DNA of 63,142 bases, from positions 1 to 63,142 of the forward strand of contig NZ_NTFY01000042.1 in assembly GCF_002289565.1 (NCBI RefSeq), given 5' to 3'. Numbering within the stretch: position 1 is the first letter of the stretch; every line of letters starts with the position of its first letter. Below, piece by piece: positions 27,371-36,989 of this stretch. The notes under the pieces are model-generated. The model did not search any database. It was not told the origin of the DNA and worked only from the letters and a program-made list of their open reading frames with translations. Source of the stretch: Rhodopirellula sp. SM50. Its GTDB lineage: Bacteria; Planctomycetota; Planctomycetia; Pirellulales; Pirellulaceae. Made by a program: the position numbers and the translations under genes.

Positions 27371-30300
27371 GTGAAATCAAGAATGAACAAGCGTCGTCGC
27401 CTCACCAAGAAGCACCTCAAACTGGAGTCCCTTGAAGCGCGTCAGTTGCTTGCCGCGAACGTTGTCAACGACTCGTTAACGTTGGCAGCCGACAGCGCGA
27501 TCAACGTCCTGACCAATGACACGTCCGGAAGCGAAGTGCAATCGGTCTCGGCGTTTCAGGTCGACTTTGATCGCGAAACGTATGACCCGGCCGTCAACGC
27601 CACCGATTGGTTCATCCCCGATCGCCCGGGACAACCGGGTGTTCCCCAACGCTCGTTGATCCCGGGCGCCGTGACTTCGATCACCGGCAATAAAGGCGAC
27701 CTGGACCTGCATCGCGACAACGATGCTGACCCGTCCAACGACACCGACCTGGCGCCTCTGACGGCAGGTGAAGGCATCAGTCTGCCCGTGCTTCGCGACA
27801 ACCAACCGGTTGATAGTACACAAACAAACTTGGGCGTTCTCCAATACGTGGTCGACGCCGCGAACACCTGGATCGCGATGGCCGCCGCCCCGGAGAACAA
27901 CGGGGAGAATTCCGTTCCGATCTCCAATACGTTCTTTCCCTATGATGCGGGATGGACCGGGGCAACGATTGATCAAGGTGGGGTAAGGGTCTTCGGTAGC
28001 ACCGACATCAGTGCCACCGGAGACGGTCGCAACTTTGTGGTCGAAGTCGCCGGGGTGACCAATTCGTTCGAGGACGGATTCCTTTTCTCGATCGCCGGCG
28101 ACAACTCCGACAACTACTCCCGGGCTCGGCCGATTGGGGGAAACCAATGGGCAATCCAGGTCCGCGACAATAGCCAGGAGATCGGGTCAACGGACACCGA
28201 TCCGATCAGCGTGCTCTATATCCCCAGGAGTGCTCAAGGTCTGATCGGCGGTGTCGTCGACGGCGGCTTCGACGGCGTCAGCCCGATGCTGCAGTCGTTC
28301 GGAGACTTCAGCGTCTCGCATCAGTCCGACGGATTCTACCGAGTCAGCATTCCCGGGCACGACATCACCTCGGGCGCCCTGATCATCGAAAACTATGACC
28401 TGTCGGTTAGTCAGCCGCGAAACACATATTTCAGCTATGACGATGCCGGTGACGGCAGTGGCGACATCCTCATTCGCCAGTTCGCCTGGAACGGTAACAC
28501 CGAAACGCCGCTGAACTCGGACTTTGTGTTCTTCTTCGTCCCCTTCGAAAACACGCTTAGCCCGACCACCGACCTGACGGTTTCTTCACTCGGCGAGAAC
28601 AACAACGGTTTGTCCGCCAAGGGACTGCCACTGACGCTAAACGCTGACGGCACGGTCAACTACGCCACCTCGGGCGCGATCACTGCACTCGGTGCCGGAG
28701 AAACCGATACCGACACCTTCGTCTATCGGGCGACCGACGGAACGACCGAGAGCGACGACGCCACGGTCACGATCCAGTGGGTCGGGGTCAACGATGCCCC
28801 GGAGGTCCTTTCCACGCCCGCGGACTTGGTGCTCAACGAAGACGCCGCGGCAACCGTCCTGGACCTGACGGCAATCTTCACCGATCCGGATTCGAACGAC
28901 GTTCTAACGTACGGTGTCGATACCGGAGTCAGTGGACTGATCAATGCTGAAATCATCGGCACCAATGTCTCGATTACACCCGCGCTGAACCAGTTCGGCT
29001 ACGTGCAAATCTCGCTGTCGGCGACCGACACCAGCGGCGAAACCGCTTCGGTCACGCTGGACATTTCCGTTATCCCCCAAGACGACGACGTGCAGGCGGT
29101 CGATGACCACGGCACGGTGACGGATAAGTTCACCCCCGCCAGCATCGACGTGCTCGGCAACGACTTCCATCCCGACACCACCGAGTTCTCCGTCTCGGCT
29201 GCCGAAATCTATGGCGATTCGGCGGCGACCACCAATGACGGTTCGGTGTTTACCGTCATCAACACCACCGCGGCCCCCAACGACCTGACGATCCAAAGCG
29301 TCGGCAACTTGGGTGACGTCGCGGTCGGTCGTGGCGGATTCGATCTGTCGCTCGCTGACGGCGTGTTCTTGGGCACCGGCCGTGACAACACCAGCCCGTT
29401 CCCAACGGTCAATACCTATAACGCCTTCGGCAGCTACGGATTTGCGACCGATCGAGGCATCGGCGGCGGCGAACGGAACACCCCATTCAGCGCCGCGTTC
29501 TTTCCCTTCGGCGATCAATGGACCTCCGGACACATCGCCGCCGACGGAACCCTACTCGGGGGCGTCGGCATTTCACAAGCCAATGTGACGCTGCTTCAAC
29601 CGGGACTGTTCGAAATCACCATCCCCGAAGCCAACTTCACCGACGACGGCTTGCTGTTCGCCGTCAGCGGTAGCAACGACGACAACATCGTGTCGGTCTA
29701 TCCGCAAGGCTTCAACAACAAATGGTTGGTCCGTCAGATGGACAGCGATTCGGACGCGACCGGATTCGAAAGTGACGCGATCAGCTTTGTTTACCTCCCC
29801 GGTTCGACGACCGGATTGATCGGCGGACGTGCGGCCTCAGAAGAGGGCCAGTATGCCTTGCGACAGCGATATGGCAACGTCTCGCTCAGCTCCGACACCG
29901 ACCTGGCACCACTGGTCTCGATCGATGGGTACACACCGGCCGATGGCGCACTGATCGCCGTCGCGACGTCCTATGACTTTGCCGACGTCAACGGAGTGTC
30001 GACCCTGATCCCAGCCAATCAAGCCGTGATGGCGACACCCCAAGGCAATGCGTTCCGGATTGACATCCTGCAGTCCCAAACCTTTACCCCGACCGGGAAC
30101 TTCCCCGAGTTCCAATTCATCTTCCTGCCCTATGACAGCCCGCTGGAAAAGATCGATGGGTTGGATTTCAGCATCGACGGGTTTGACAGCGTCAGTGCAC
30201 TGGGAGCCTCCGTCACGCTTGAGGCCGATGGCACGTTCACCTATGACCCATCGGGTGCGGGTGCACCGATCGCCGACCTGGGCAACGGTGAATCGACCAC

Positions 30301-33300
30301 CGATACGTTCACTTACACGATCCGCGACGGCCGCGGCGGAACTTCGACCGCAACCGTTTCATTGACCGTGCAAGGAGAAAACCAAGTTCCGACGGCCAGC
30401 GACGATGTCGTCAACTTGAATGAGTTGAGCGCCCAAGGCGCCTTGATCACCGTGCTGGGTAATGACGTTGACCCCGATGTAGAGTCGCTGCTGGGGACGC
30501 CGACGGGAATCCCATCGGCCAACCTCTCGGTCGATGCATCAAGCGTGTGGTCGGTCTCTCAAACCGGAACGGCGCCGGTTCGCTTGACAGTCGGTGCCGG
30601 AGCAACGGGGACTGTCGAAATCCTGCAAGACGGAAACGCCATCCACCAAGCCGACGGCGTTGTGCTGGCGACGATCCGCGAGAACTTCGATGGCCCCAAC
30701 ACCAACTATCGCTTGGTCCAATCGTTTGACAACGGCAGCGGCACTTCGCTCGCCTTGCAACAGTTCGGCACCGATGCGGCAGCCGATGCGAATGTCTCGG
30801 TCGCGTTCTTCCCGTTTGCCGACAACTGGGTCGGCGGACACGTCAGCAGCGGAGGAACGTTGATCCACGGCAACGGACTGACCGATGCCGAAGTGGTTCG
30901 AACCGATGTCGGCCGCTACGAAGTCACCCTCCCCGGCGTCACCGACGCGGCACTGGACGGTTTCTTGTTCGTCATCGGCAATGAAAACGCCGACAACGTG
31001 ATTCAGACGCGAGCCATTGCGGGATCGGCAATGTACGAGGTTGCCGTCCGCGACAATCAACAGGACTTCGGCGGCGGTGAAGACGGCGGATTCTCGTTCG
31101 TCTTCGTCCCACGCAACGCACAAAACCTGGTCGCCGGAACGATCGATCCGTTTCAATCCGGCCCCAACGCCGTCAGCATGGCGATCGGCGAGTTCAACGT
31201 CGAACGTCTGGACGTCACCGACGGCGGGCATGAGTGGAAAGTCACCATCCCCGGACAGTCTCCGGACACCGGCATGCTGGTACTGACCAACCAAGACAAC
31301 GGCGAAGTCGAAGACAACTTCCTGAGCTACCAGGATGACGGCGCGGGAAGTTTCGTGATCCGCTCGCATGACATGCCGGGATTGGGCCTTCAAGACCAAC
31401 CGTTCACGTTCACCTTCATTCCGTTCGATTCGATCGGCCAACCCGCGGCACGTCCTGTTCCCGGGCTGCTGTCGATCGACAGCGTCGCCCCGACGTCCAG
31501 CCTAGGCGCAACGCTGACGGCCAACGCCGACGGAACGATCCGCTACGATCCCGGCACGGTCCTGGATTCACTCTACGATGGTGACACGGCAACCGACACC
31601 TTCACTTACACCATGACCGATGGTTTCGGTGGAACGTCGACAGCAACCGTCACCGTGAACATCGACGGATTCGGTGCCGCACCTGTCCTGCAATCCTCGT
31701 CCGGTGCGACCTACTACGGCGTGGGCGATGAACCGGTCAGCATCGCCGGGCAGTTCAGCCTGGCTCCCGTCGGCGTACCATTCTTTGACGGCGCCGTCGC
31801 GACGGTGGAACTGACCAGCGGCCAAATCGCATCGGATGTGTTGTCCATTCGCGACGAAGGCAACGGGGCAGGGCAGGTCGGTGTTTCGGGAACCGACGTC
31901 AGCTATGACGGTGCCGTGGTGGCAACGTTCACCGCCGGCTCCGGAACATCCCCGCTGACGCTGACGTTCAACGCGGCAGCGACCGAGCTTGCCGTTGAAC
32001 GAATCCTGCAATCGGTGACCTACTTCACTTCGGATCCCGTCGTGATCGGTGGCGGCCGCGTGGCAACGTTCTCGTTTGTCGACGGCAACGGCCACGCAAG
32101 TGACTCCGCCACCAAACCACTGCAGCTCGGATTGGTCTATCGACGGGAACTGCAACAGGGCGTCAACAATGGCTATGGCACCTATCAGGGAACCTCGGAC
32201 GCCCAGATCCGTGAAAGTGATCCAGATTCCGTGATCGCGCCGCCTGCCGACTTGCTGGTCGATTTCGACAGCGCCGGAAACGCGTCGCAAGTGCTGCTGC
32301 GTTACGCCGACCTGTTCGGTGACGGGCCGGGCCAAATCCCGCTGGGTGCTGTCATCACGTCGGCAAACCTGGTCGTTGAAACCAATCCCAACACCTCCAA
32401 CGCGCCGGGCGATGGCGGAACGCTGCACCGCATGTCGATCGACTGGGACGATGCCACCGCCACCTGGAATGCATACGGCAACGGGATCCAACCGGGTACG
32501 GGAGAGGCCGCCAGCGTCTTTGAATCTGCAATCGGGACAGCCAGTGGAGCCGGCAGCACGGGAACGGGCGTGCTGAGCTTCAGCGTGCTGCCGGACATCC
32601 AAGCCTGGGCCGATGGCGAAACGAACAACGGTTGGCTGATTCAGGGTTGGGAAAACCGCACCGACGGCTGGTTCTTCAGCAGTGCCGAAGACGAAACGCC
32701 GACGGCCCGCCCGAAGCTGGAAATCGAATGGGTTCCCGCCGGTGCGAATGTCGTCAGCTTCCGTGAAGGCGTCAACGGCTATTCGTCGACCGTGGACACC
32801 GAAATCGATAGCGCCACCGCGGATGACGATTTGTCGGCCGCCGAAACGCTGTTTATCGATTCACCGACCAGCCGAGCTCTCGTCCGATTCGATGACATCA
32901 TCGGAGACCTGGCCGGACAAATCCCCGCGGGTTCGAAGATCGTCACCGCACGGCTTCGCACCGCTTCGACCACCAGCAATGCTCAAGGCGACGGGGCACG
33001 GTTCTTCCCCATGCTGACGGCTTGGAACGAGACCGACACGTTCAACAGCCTGATCGACGGCGTCAGTGTCGACGGCGTGGAAGCGGCCAGTGACTACACC
33101 GCGTCCGCCGGAAACCCGAGCCGCAACCCGAACGTTCAAGGCGGGTTCCACGATTGGGATGTGACCAGCGACGTCCAAGCCTGGGTCAACGGGAACCTGA
33201 CCAACTACGGATGGCTGCTCGAGCCTTGGGAAAGCGGCACCGACGGCTGGGGTTTCCAAAGCTCCGAAGCGGCCAATGAACTCGAACGACCGCGATTGGA

Positions 33301-35719
33301 AGTCGTGTTCACAACCGCCATCGATCCGGAAATCAACATCACCGGTGACAACGGCCAAGCGGTCGCTGCCGGAACGACCAACGTCTCGCCCTTGGCCGGA
33401 ACGGACTTTGGTAGCGCCGACGTAACCGGAGGAACGCTCACCAAGACCTTCACCATCGAAAACACCGGCGCCGCGGCGCTGAATATCTCGGCTGCCGAAA
33501 TCATCGGAGCCGAAGCCGGTGCGTTCACCTTTACCAACCAACCGGTCGCGACCGTCATCCCCGGCGGATCGTTCTCCTTCGATGTGGTCTTCGATCCGTC
33601 CAAGCTAGGACTGCACGACGCCACCGTGGTGATCACCAGTGACGACGCGGACGAAGCAGTGTATCGATTCGCCATCCAGGGCAACGGCGTCGGATTCCCG
33701 GCGCTGTCGGCGACGCCGGACGGGTCGACATCCTTCACACCGATCGGTGGTATTTCGAGCGGTCTTTCAGGCGCTGAAATCTCCGCCTTCGATTCCGGCA
33801 GCGATCGCCTGTTCGTGACTTCCGATGCCGGGCTGCAAGTCATCGACCTGGCTGACCCTGCCAACCCGGTCTTGTTGTCTACGATCCAGCCGACCGCGGA
33901 GGGTGCCAGCGACAATGCGATCACCAGCGTTGCGGTCAACCAGGCAGGCGTCGTCGCGGTAGCCGTCCCCGGATCCGATCCCCAAGCTCCCGGAAGCGTG
34001 TTCTTCTACAACGCGGCCGACGCCTCGTTCTTGGGCAGCGTGATTGTCGGCGCCTTGCCGGACCAACTGACGTTCACCCCCGACGGTATCCGACTGTTGG
34101 TCGCCAATGAAGGCGAACCTTCATCGGATGGAACGACTGATCCGGTCGGCTCGGTCAGCATCGTTGACCTCTCCACCGGAGTTGCCACCGCGACCGTGCA
34201 AACCGCCGGCTTCGAGTCCTTTGACGGCAGCGAGCAAGCACTCCGCGATGCGGGTGTCAAACTGAGCCCCGGCAAGAGTGTCTCCGAAGATGTCGAACCG
34301 GAATACATCGCCGTTTCGCCTGACGGCACCACCGCGTTTGTGACCCTCCAGGAGAACAACGCGTTGGCCGAAGTCAATCTCGCCACCGCGACGGTGATCG
34401 CGATTCATCCGCTGGGTTACAAAGACCACAACGTGGCAAATGCGGCCATCGATCCGACCAACGATTCTCCCGATGCGTTAACGCTGCAAAGCATCCCGGT
34501 ACGCGGCTTGTTCCAACCCGATGCGATCGCCAGTTACGAAGTCGGCGGCGTGACCTACTACGTCACCGCCAACGAAGGCGATGCACGCGACGCGGAAGAA
34601 ACGGACGTCCAAAGCGTCACGCTGGACCCGACGATGTTCCCCAACGCCGCGGCATTGCAAGCCGCAACGTCGGCCGGTGAACTGGAACTCAGTGGCATCG
34701 TCGGTGATCCCGACGGCGACGGCGACTTCGACGCGCTCTATTCCTTCGGCGCCCGATCGTTCTCAATCTGGAGCAGGGCAGGGGAGTTGGTTTTTGACAG
34801 CGGCGATGTGCTCGCACGAGCCAGCGATCTGCTCGGGCTGTACCCCGATGGACGAAGCGACAACAAGGGAACCGAACCCGAAGGCATCACGATCGGGCAG
34901 ATCGACGGACGCACTTACGCATTTGTCGGTCTCGAACGCGCCAACGCCATCATGGTGTTTGACGTTACCGACCCGACCAACGTTTCGCTCTCACAAGTGC
35001 TCAACGACAGCGCAGACGTCAGCCCCGAAGGACTGACCTTCATCGCTTCCGGCGACAGCCCCAACGGCTCGCCGTTGTTGGTCGTCAGCAATGAAGTCAG
35101 CAACACGTTGCGTGTCTACTCGATCGGGTCAACGTCGGCGACTCCCCAAGTCGAGTCGGTCGTGATCAATGATGGATCGGCGTCGCGATCGCAAGTCACA
35201 TCCGTGACCGTGACGTTCGACACCGAAGTGGACCATGTGGCGCTGCAATCAGCGTTCACGCTGACCAACATCGACAGCTCGACCCAAGTCACGGGCCTGG
35301 ACATCGCCGCAAGTAACAGCGGAGGGAAAACGATTGCCGTTGTCTCCTTCGCTGCCGGTGCAAGTGTGGTGACGCGGAACGGTTCCGGCCTACAGGGCAA
35401 CTCGCTCGCCGACGGCAACTACCGACTCGACATTGCGGCAAGCCACGTGCAAGCGATCGTCGGCACAACCACGATGGCTGTCGACTATGCGTTCGGCGGA
35501 CAAAACGCAGCGGGTACACCCAACGACGATTTCTTCCGCCTGCTCGGTGACGCCAACGGTGACGGGTTCCGCAACGGCATCGATTTGAACTCGATCATTC
35601 CGTCGCTGTTCAATCCCAACGAATACCGATTCGACCTCGACACCAACGGCGATGGATCGATCAACGGGATCGACTTGAACGACCTGATCCCGACCATCTT
35701 CGGCGCGGCACGCCAGTAG
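27371..35719 (+). CDS. giant multi-domain extracellular protein (2782 aa) with dockerin
   Basis: The N-terminus (KKHLKLESLEARQLLAAN) is the planctomycete extracellular motif. Then come three copies (about 187-400, 712-920, 1150-1370) of an unrecognised ~210-residue module whose halves end in VLYIPRS/FVFVPRN-type and FFFVPFE/FTFIPFD-type strands, each followed by VCBS/cadherin-like repeats (LTLNADGTVNYATSG, DTFTYTIRDGRGGTSTATV). Next are two DNRLRE-type domains (about 1590-1790, 1793-1980; QAWADGETNNGWLI), an ASPM/SPD-2/Hydin-like domain (about 1983-2115), a propeller-like choice-of-anchor I region (about 2122-2587; GAEISAFDSGSDRLFVTSD), an Ig-like segment, and a C-terminal dockerin pair with two calcium loops (DANGDGFRNGIDLN, DTNGDGSINGIDLN). 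Start GTG 27371; ATG 27383 possible. Probably a cell-surface or matrix protein; ligand unknown. Confidence 0.9.
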   Translation: MKSRMNKRRRLTKKHLKLESLEARQLLAANVVNDSLTLAADSAINVLTNDTSGSEVQSVSAFQVDFDRETYDPAVNATDWFIPDRPGQPGVPQRSLIPGAVTSITGNKGDLDLHRDNDADPSNDTDLAPLTAGEGISLPVLRDNQPVDSTQTNLGVLQYVVDAANTWIAMAAAPENNGENSVPISNTFFPYDAGWTGATIDQGGVRVFGSTDISATGDGRNFVVEVAGVTNSFEDGFLFSIAGDNSDNYSRARPIGGNQWAIQVRDNSQEIGSTDTDPISVLYIPRSAQGLIGGVVDGGFDGVSPMLQSFGDFSVSHQSDGFYRVSIPGHDITSGALIIENYDLSVSQPRNTYFSYDDAGDGSGDILIRQFAWNGNTETPLNSDFVFFFVPFENTLSPTTDLTVSSLGENNNGLSAKGLPLTLNADGTVNYATSGAITALGAGETDTDTFVYRATDGTTESDDATVTIQWVGVNDAPEVLSTPADLVLNEDAAATVLDLTAIFTDPDSNDVLTYGVDTGVSGLINAEIIGTNVSITPALNQFGYVQISLSATDTSGETASVTLDISVIPQDDDVQAVDDHGTVTDKFTPASIDVLGNDFHPDTTEFSVSAAEIYGDSAATTNDGSVFTVINTTAAPNDLTIQSVGNLGDVAVGRGGFDLSLADGVFLGTGRDNTSPFPTVNTYNAFGSYGFATDRGIGGGERNTPFSAAFFPFGDQWTSGHIAADGTLLGGVGISQANVTLLQPGLFEITIPEANFTDDGLLFAVSGSNDDNIVSVYPQGFNNKWLVRQMDSDSDATGFESDAISFVYLPGSTTGLIGGRAASEEGQYALRQRYGNVSLSSDTDLAPLVSIDGYTPADGALIAVATSYDFADVNGVSTLIPANQAVMATPQGNAFRIDILQSQTFTPTGNFPEFQFIFLPYDSPLEKIDGLDFSIDGFDSVSALGASVTLEADGTFTYDPSGAGAPIADLGNGESTTDTFTYTIRDGRGGTSTATVSLTVQGENQVPTASDDVVNLNELSAQGALITVLGNDVDPDVESLLGTPTGIPSANLSVDASSVWSVSQTGTAPVRLTVGAGATGTVEILQDGNAIHQADGVVLATIRENFDGPNTNYRLVQSFDNGSGTSLALQQFGTDAAADANVSVAFFPFADNWVGGHVSSGGTLIHGNGLTDAEVVRTDVGRYEVTLPGVTDAALDGFLFVIGNENADNVIQTRAIAGSAMYEVAVRDNQQDFGGGEDGGFSFVFVPRNAQNLVAGTIDPFQSGPNAVSMAIGEFNVERLDVTDGGHEWKVTIPGQSPDTGMLVLTNQDNGEVEDNFLSYQDDGAGSFVIRSHDMPGLGLQDQPFTFTFIPFDSIGQPAARPVPGLLSIDSVAPTSSLGATLTANADGTIRYDPGTVLDSLYDGDTATDTFTYTMTDGFGGTSTATVTVNIDGFGAAPVLQSSSGATYYGVGDEPVSIAGQFSLAPVGVPFFDGAVATVELTSGQIASDVLSIRDEGNGAGQVGVSGTDVSYDGAVVATFTAGSGTSPLTLTFNAAATELAVERILQSVTYFTSDPVVIGGGRVATFSFVDGNGHASDSATKPLQLGLVYRRELQQGVNNGYGTYQGTSDAQIRESDPDSVIAPPADLLVDFDSAGNASQVLLRYADLFGDGPGQIPLGAVITSANLVVETNPNTSNAPGDGGTLHRMSIDWDDATATWNAYGNGIQPGTGEAASVFESAIGTASGAGSTGTGVLSFSVLPDIQAWADGETNNGWLIQGWENRTDGWFFSSAEDETPTARPKLEIEWVPAGANVVSFREGVNGYSSTVDTEIDSATADDDLSAAETLFIDSPTSRALVRFDDIIGDLAGQIPAGSKIVTARLRTASTTSNAQGDGARFFPMLTAWNETDTFNSLIDGVSVDGVEAASDYTASAGNPSRNPNVQGGFHDWDVTSDVQAWVNGNLTNYGWLLEPWESGTDGWGFQSSEAANELERPRLEVVFTTAIDPEINITGDNGQAVAAGTTNVSPLAGTDFGSADVTGGTLTKTFTIENTGAAALNISAAEIIGAEAGAFTFTNQPVATVIPGGSFSFDVVFDPSKLGLHDATVVITSDDADEAVYRFAIQGNGVGFPALSATPDGSTSFTPIGGISSGLSGAEISAFDSGSDRLFVTSDAGLQVIDLADPANPVLLSTIQPTAEGASDNAITSVAVNQAGVVAVAVPGSDPQAPGSVFFYNAADASFLGSVIVGALPDQLTFTPDGIRLLVANEGEPSSDGTTDPVGSVSIVDLSTGVATATVQTAGFESFDGSEQALRDAGVKLSPGKSVSEDVEPEYIAVSPDGTTAFVTLQENNALAEVNLATATVIAIHPLGYKDHNVANAAIDPTNDSPDALTLQSIPVRGLFQPDAIASYEVGGVTYYVTANEGDARDAEETDVQSVTLDPTMFPNAAALQAATSAGELELSGIVGDPDGDGDFDALYSFGARSFSIWSRAGELVFDSGDVLARASDLLGLYPDGRSDNKGTEPEGITIGQIDGRTYAFVGLERANAIMVFDVTDPTNVSLSQVLNDSADVSPEGLTFIASGDSPNGSPLLVVSNEVSNTLRVYSIGSTSATPQVESVVINDGSASRSQVTSVTVTFDTEVDHVALQSAFTLTNIDSSTQVTGLDIAASNSGGKTIAVVSFAAGASVVTRNGSGLQGNSLADGNYRLDIAASHVQAIVGTTTMAVDYAFGGQNAAGTPNDDFFRLLGDANGDGFRNGIDLNSIIPSLFNPNEYRFDLDTNGDGSINGIDLNDLIPTIFGAARQ

Positions 35720-35829
35720 CCGCGTCGCCCAACGGTTCTTTGACGTTCGCGTCCCACGGGGCGCGAATTCACTCTCTCACTCGACTCAACCTTTCCATCT
35801 ACTTACGACTCCCAACACGAGATCACGAA

Positions 35830-36501
35830 ATGAATTTGCGAATAGCCACCTTTGCGTTTGCCACCTTGTCGATGCTTGCCTCGGCACACGCCGAACTCAC
35901 CTACGACCTGTTGCTACGGACCAATCGCGGTGACGGCATGGACAGTGCCATCGCGACCACCGCCGGCGAACAGATCAACGCGGAAGTCGTTCTGCGGGAA
36001 ACCGTCACGGGAACCGACAGCACTTTGATCGGATCGGCCAATCTGAACGCCTTCAATCTCTCGCTGCAAAGCATTGGCAGCGATGGCTTGTTCGAATCAC
36101 TGACGCTCAACGGCGAAGGCGGCTTCGACGCCGGATCCGGTTCTTCCACGCTGACCTTTGCCGCCTTCGGTCCTGCGTTCGGCCAACCCGGTCGCACTTC
36201 GATCGATCGCGGCAACGGCATCTTCGAAGCTTCACTGGGAACGGTCACGCTGCGTGCACCGACGCTCGGAGAAACCCAATTTGTCCTTTCCGACGGATCC
36301 GCCGTCGACGGCGATTTCACGACGTTCCAAACCGTCGGCTTCGGACTCGAGTCGGCCGCCGCCAACTCCGGGGGAGGGTTCTTCGGACGGGCGCTCACGC
36401 TGAGCAGCCAAGTGACCGCGATCCCGGAACCGTCCAGCGCGCTGGCGTTGTCGCTGGCTTGCACGCTCGGTTTGCTGCGATCGCGTCGCCGACGGCGATA
36501 A
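35830..36501 (+). CDS. PEP-CTERM sorting-domain protein
   Basis: 223 residues from the ATG at 35830, which opens a signal peptide (MNLRIATFAFATLSMLASAHA). The C-terminus IPEPSSALALSLACTLGLLRSRRRRR is a PEP-CTERM tripartite signal, cut by an exosortase in known systems. The body is beta-rich, Gly/Ser/Thr-rich, and has no recognised domain. It directly follows the giant gene (110 bases) and may be expressed with it. Confidence 0.82.
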   Translation: MNLRIATFAFATLSMLASAHAELTYDLLLRTNRGDGMDSAIATTAGEQINAEVVLRETVTGTDSTLIGSANLNAFNLSLQSIGSDGLFESLTLNGEGGFDAGSGSSTLTFAAFGPAFGQPGRTSIDRGNGIFEASLGTVTLRAPTLGETQFVLSDGSAVDGDFTTFQTVGFGLESAAANSGGGFFGRALTLSSQVTAIPEPSSALALSLACTLGLLRSRRRRR

Positions 36502-36570
36502 AGACGCGACAAGCGATTTGGCTCTCGGCGGCACAGCCGCCGACAGCCGTCGCGACTCCCGCTACCGCTC

Positions 36571-36660
36571 GGTTGTCGACAACCGAGCGCAGTGAAATCG
36601 ATTGGTTGTCGACAACCGAACGCGGTGAAATCGCTTGGTTGTCGACAACCGAATGCGGTA
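36571..36660 (+). repeat. 33-bp tandem repeat carrying a perfect 14-bp palindrome
   Basis: Three units with period 33. Each begins with the palindrome GGTTGTCGACAACC (36571-36584, 36604-36617, 36637-36650), followed by GARCGCRGTGAAATCG. It sits 210-290 bases from the dif-like site, and the spacing of about three helical turns would suit a DNA-binding protein. Confidence 0.85.
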
Positions 36661-36814
36661 CTCAGTACTCAGTACTCGGTACTCGGTACTCAGTACTCGG
36701 TACTCGGTACTCAGTACTCGGTACTCGGTACTCAGTACTCGGTACTCAGTACCCAGTACTCAGTACTCAGTACTCAGTACTCAGTACTCGGTACTCGGTA
36801 CGCAGTACGCAGTA
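36657..36814 (+). repeat. heptamer tandem array (ACTCRGT)n
   Basis: About 22 copies of a 7-bp unit alternating ACTCAGT and ACTCGGT, the reverse complement of the GAGTACT/GAGTACC unit at 15393-15494. It runs from the 33-bp repeats to 46 bases before the dif-like site. Confidence 0.95.
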
Positions 36815-36859
36815 GCGAGGCTGAAAGCACAAACCAGGGCACAAAACACCGCTTCTGCA

Positions 36860-36887
36860 ACGTCCGATAATCACTCTTATGTTGTAT
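36860..36887 (+). other. dif: dif-like chromosome-dimer resolution site
   Basis: A 28-bp site with 11-6-11 layout: XerC-type arm ACGTCCGATAA, centre TCACTC, XerD-type arm TTATGTTGTAT. The inner ATAA...TTAT is palindromic. The XerD arm agrees with the E. coli arm TTATGTTAAAT at 9 of 11 positions, and CCGATAA matches the XerC-side consensus known from actinobacterial dif sites. It lies in a spacer between convergent genes and in the zone where GGGCAGGG octamers reverse strand. A Xer recombinase gene is not in the window. The assignment rests on sequence likeness plus motif polarity. Confidence 0.75.
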
Positions 36888-36926
36888 TGAGACTGCGAAA
36901 AACGCCATGTTTGAGCGATTTCGACG

Positions 36927-36981
36927 ATTGTGGGATAGGCTTCCAGCCTGTCATCTTCGACAGGCTTCCAGCCTATCCCAC
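36927..36981. repeat. imperfect hairpin with GGATAGGCTTCCAGCCT arms
   Basis: TGGGATAGGCTTCCAGCCTG and GACAGGCTTCCAGCCTATCC flank a 6-nt spacer. They pair except for the central TTCC/TTCC of each arm. The same words (ACAGGCTGGAAGCCTATCCC) occur in the tandem repeats at 47405-47580. It may terminate the convergent cvpA-like gene, whose stop is 9 bases away. Confidence 0.5.
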
Positions 36982-36989
36982 TTCGCTTC

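Noticed and set aside
36635-36870. Open frames encoding STQYSVL-type heptapeptide repeats over the ACTCRGT array (also at 15342-15666)
   Set aside because: A 7-bp repeat is open in all three frames at once and gives the same heptapeptide; there is no start context or codon signal. It is tandem-repeat DNA.
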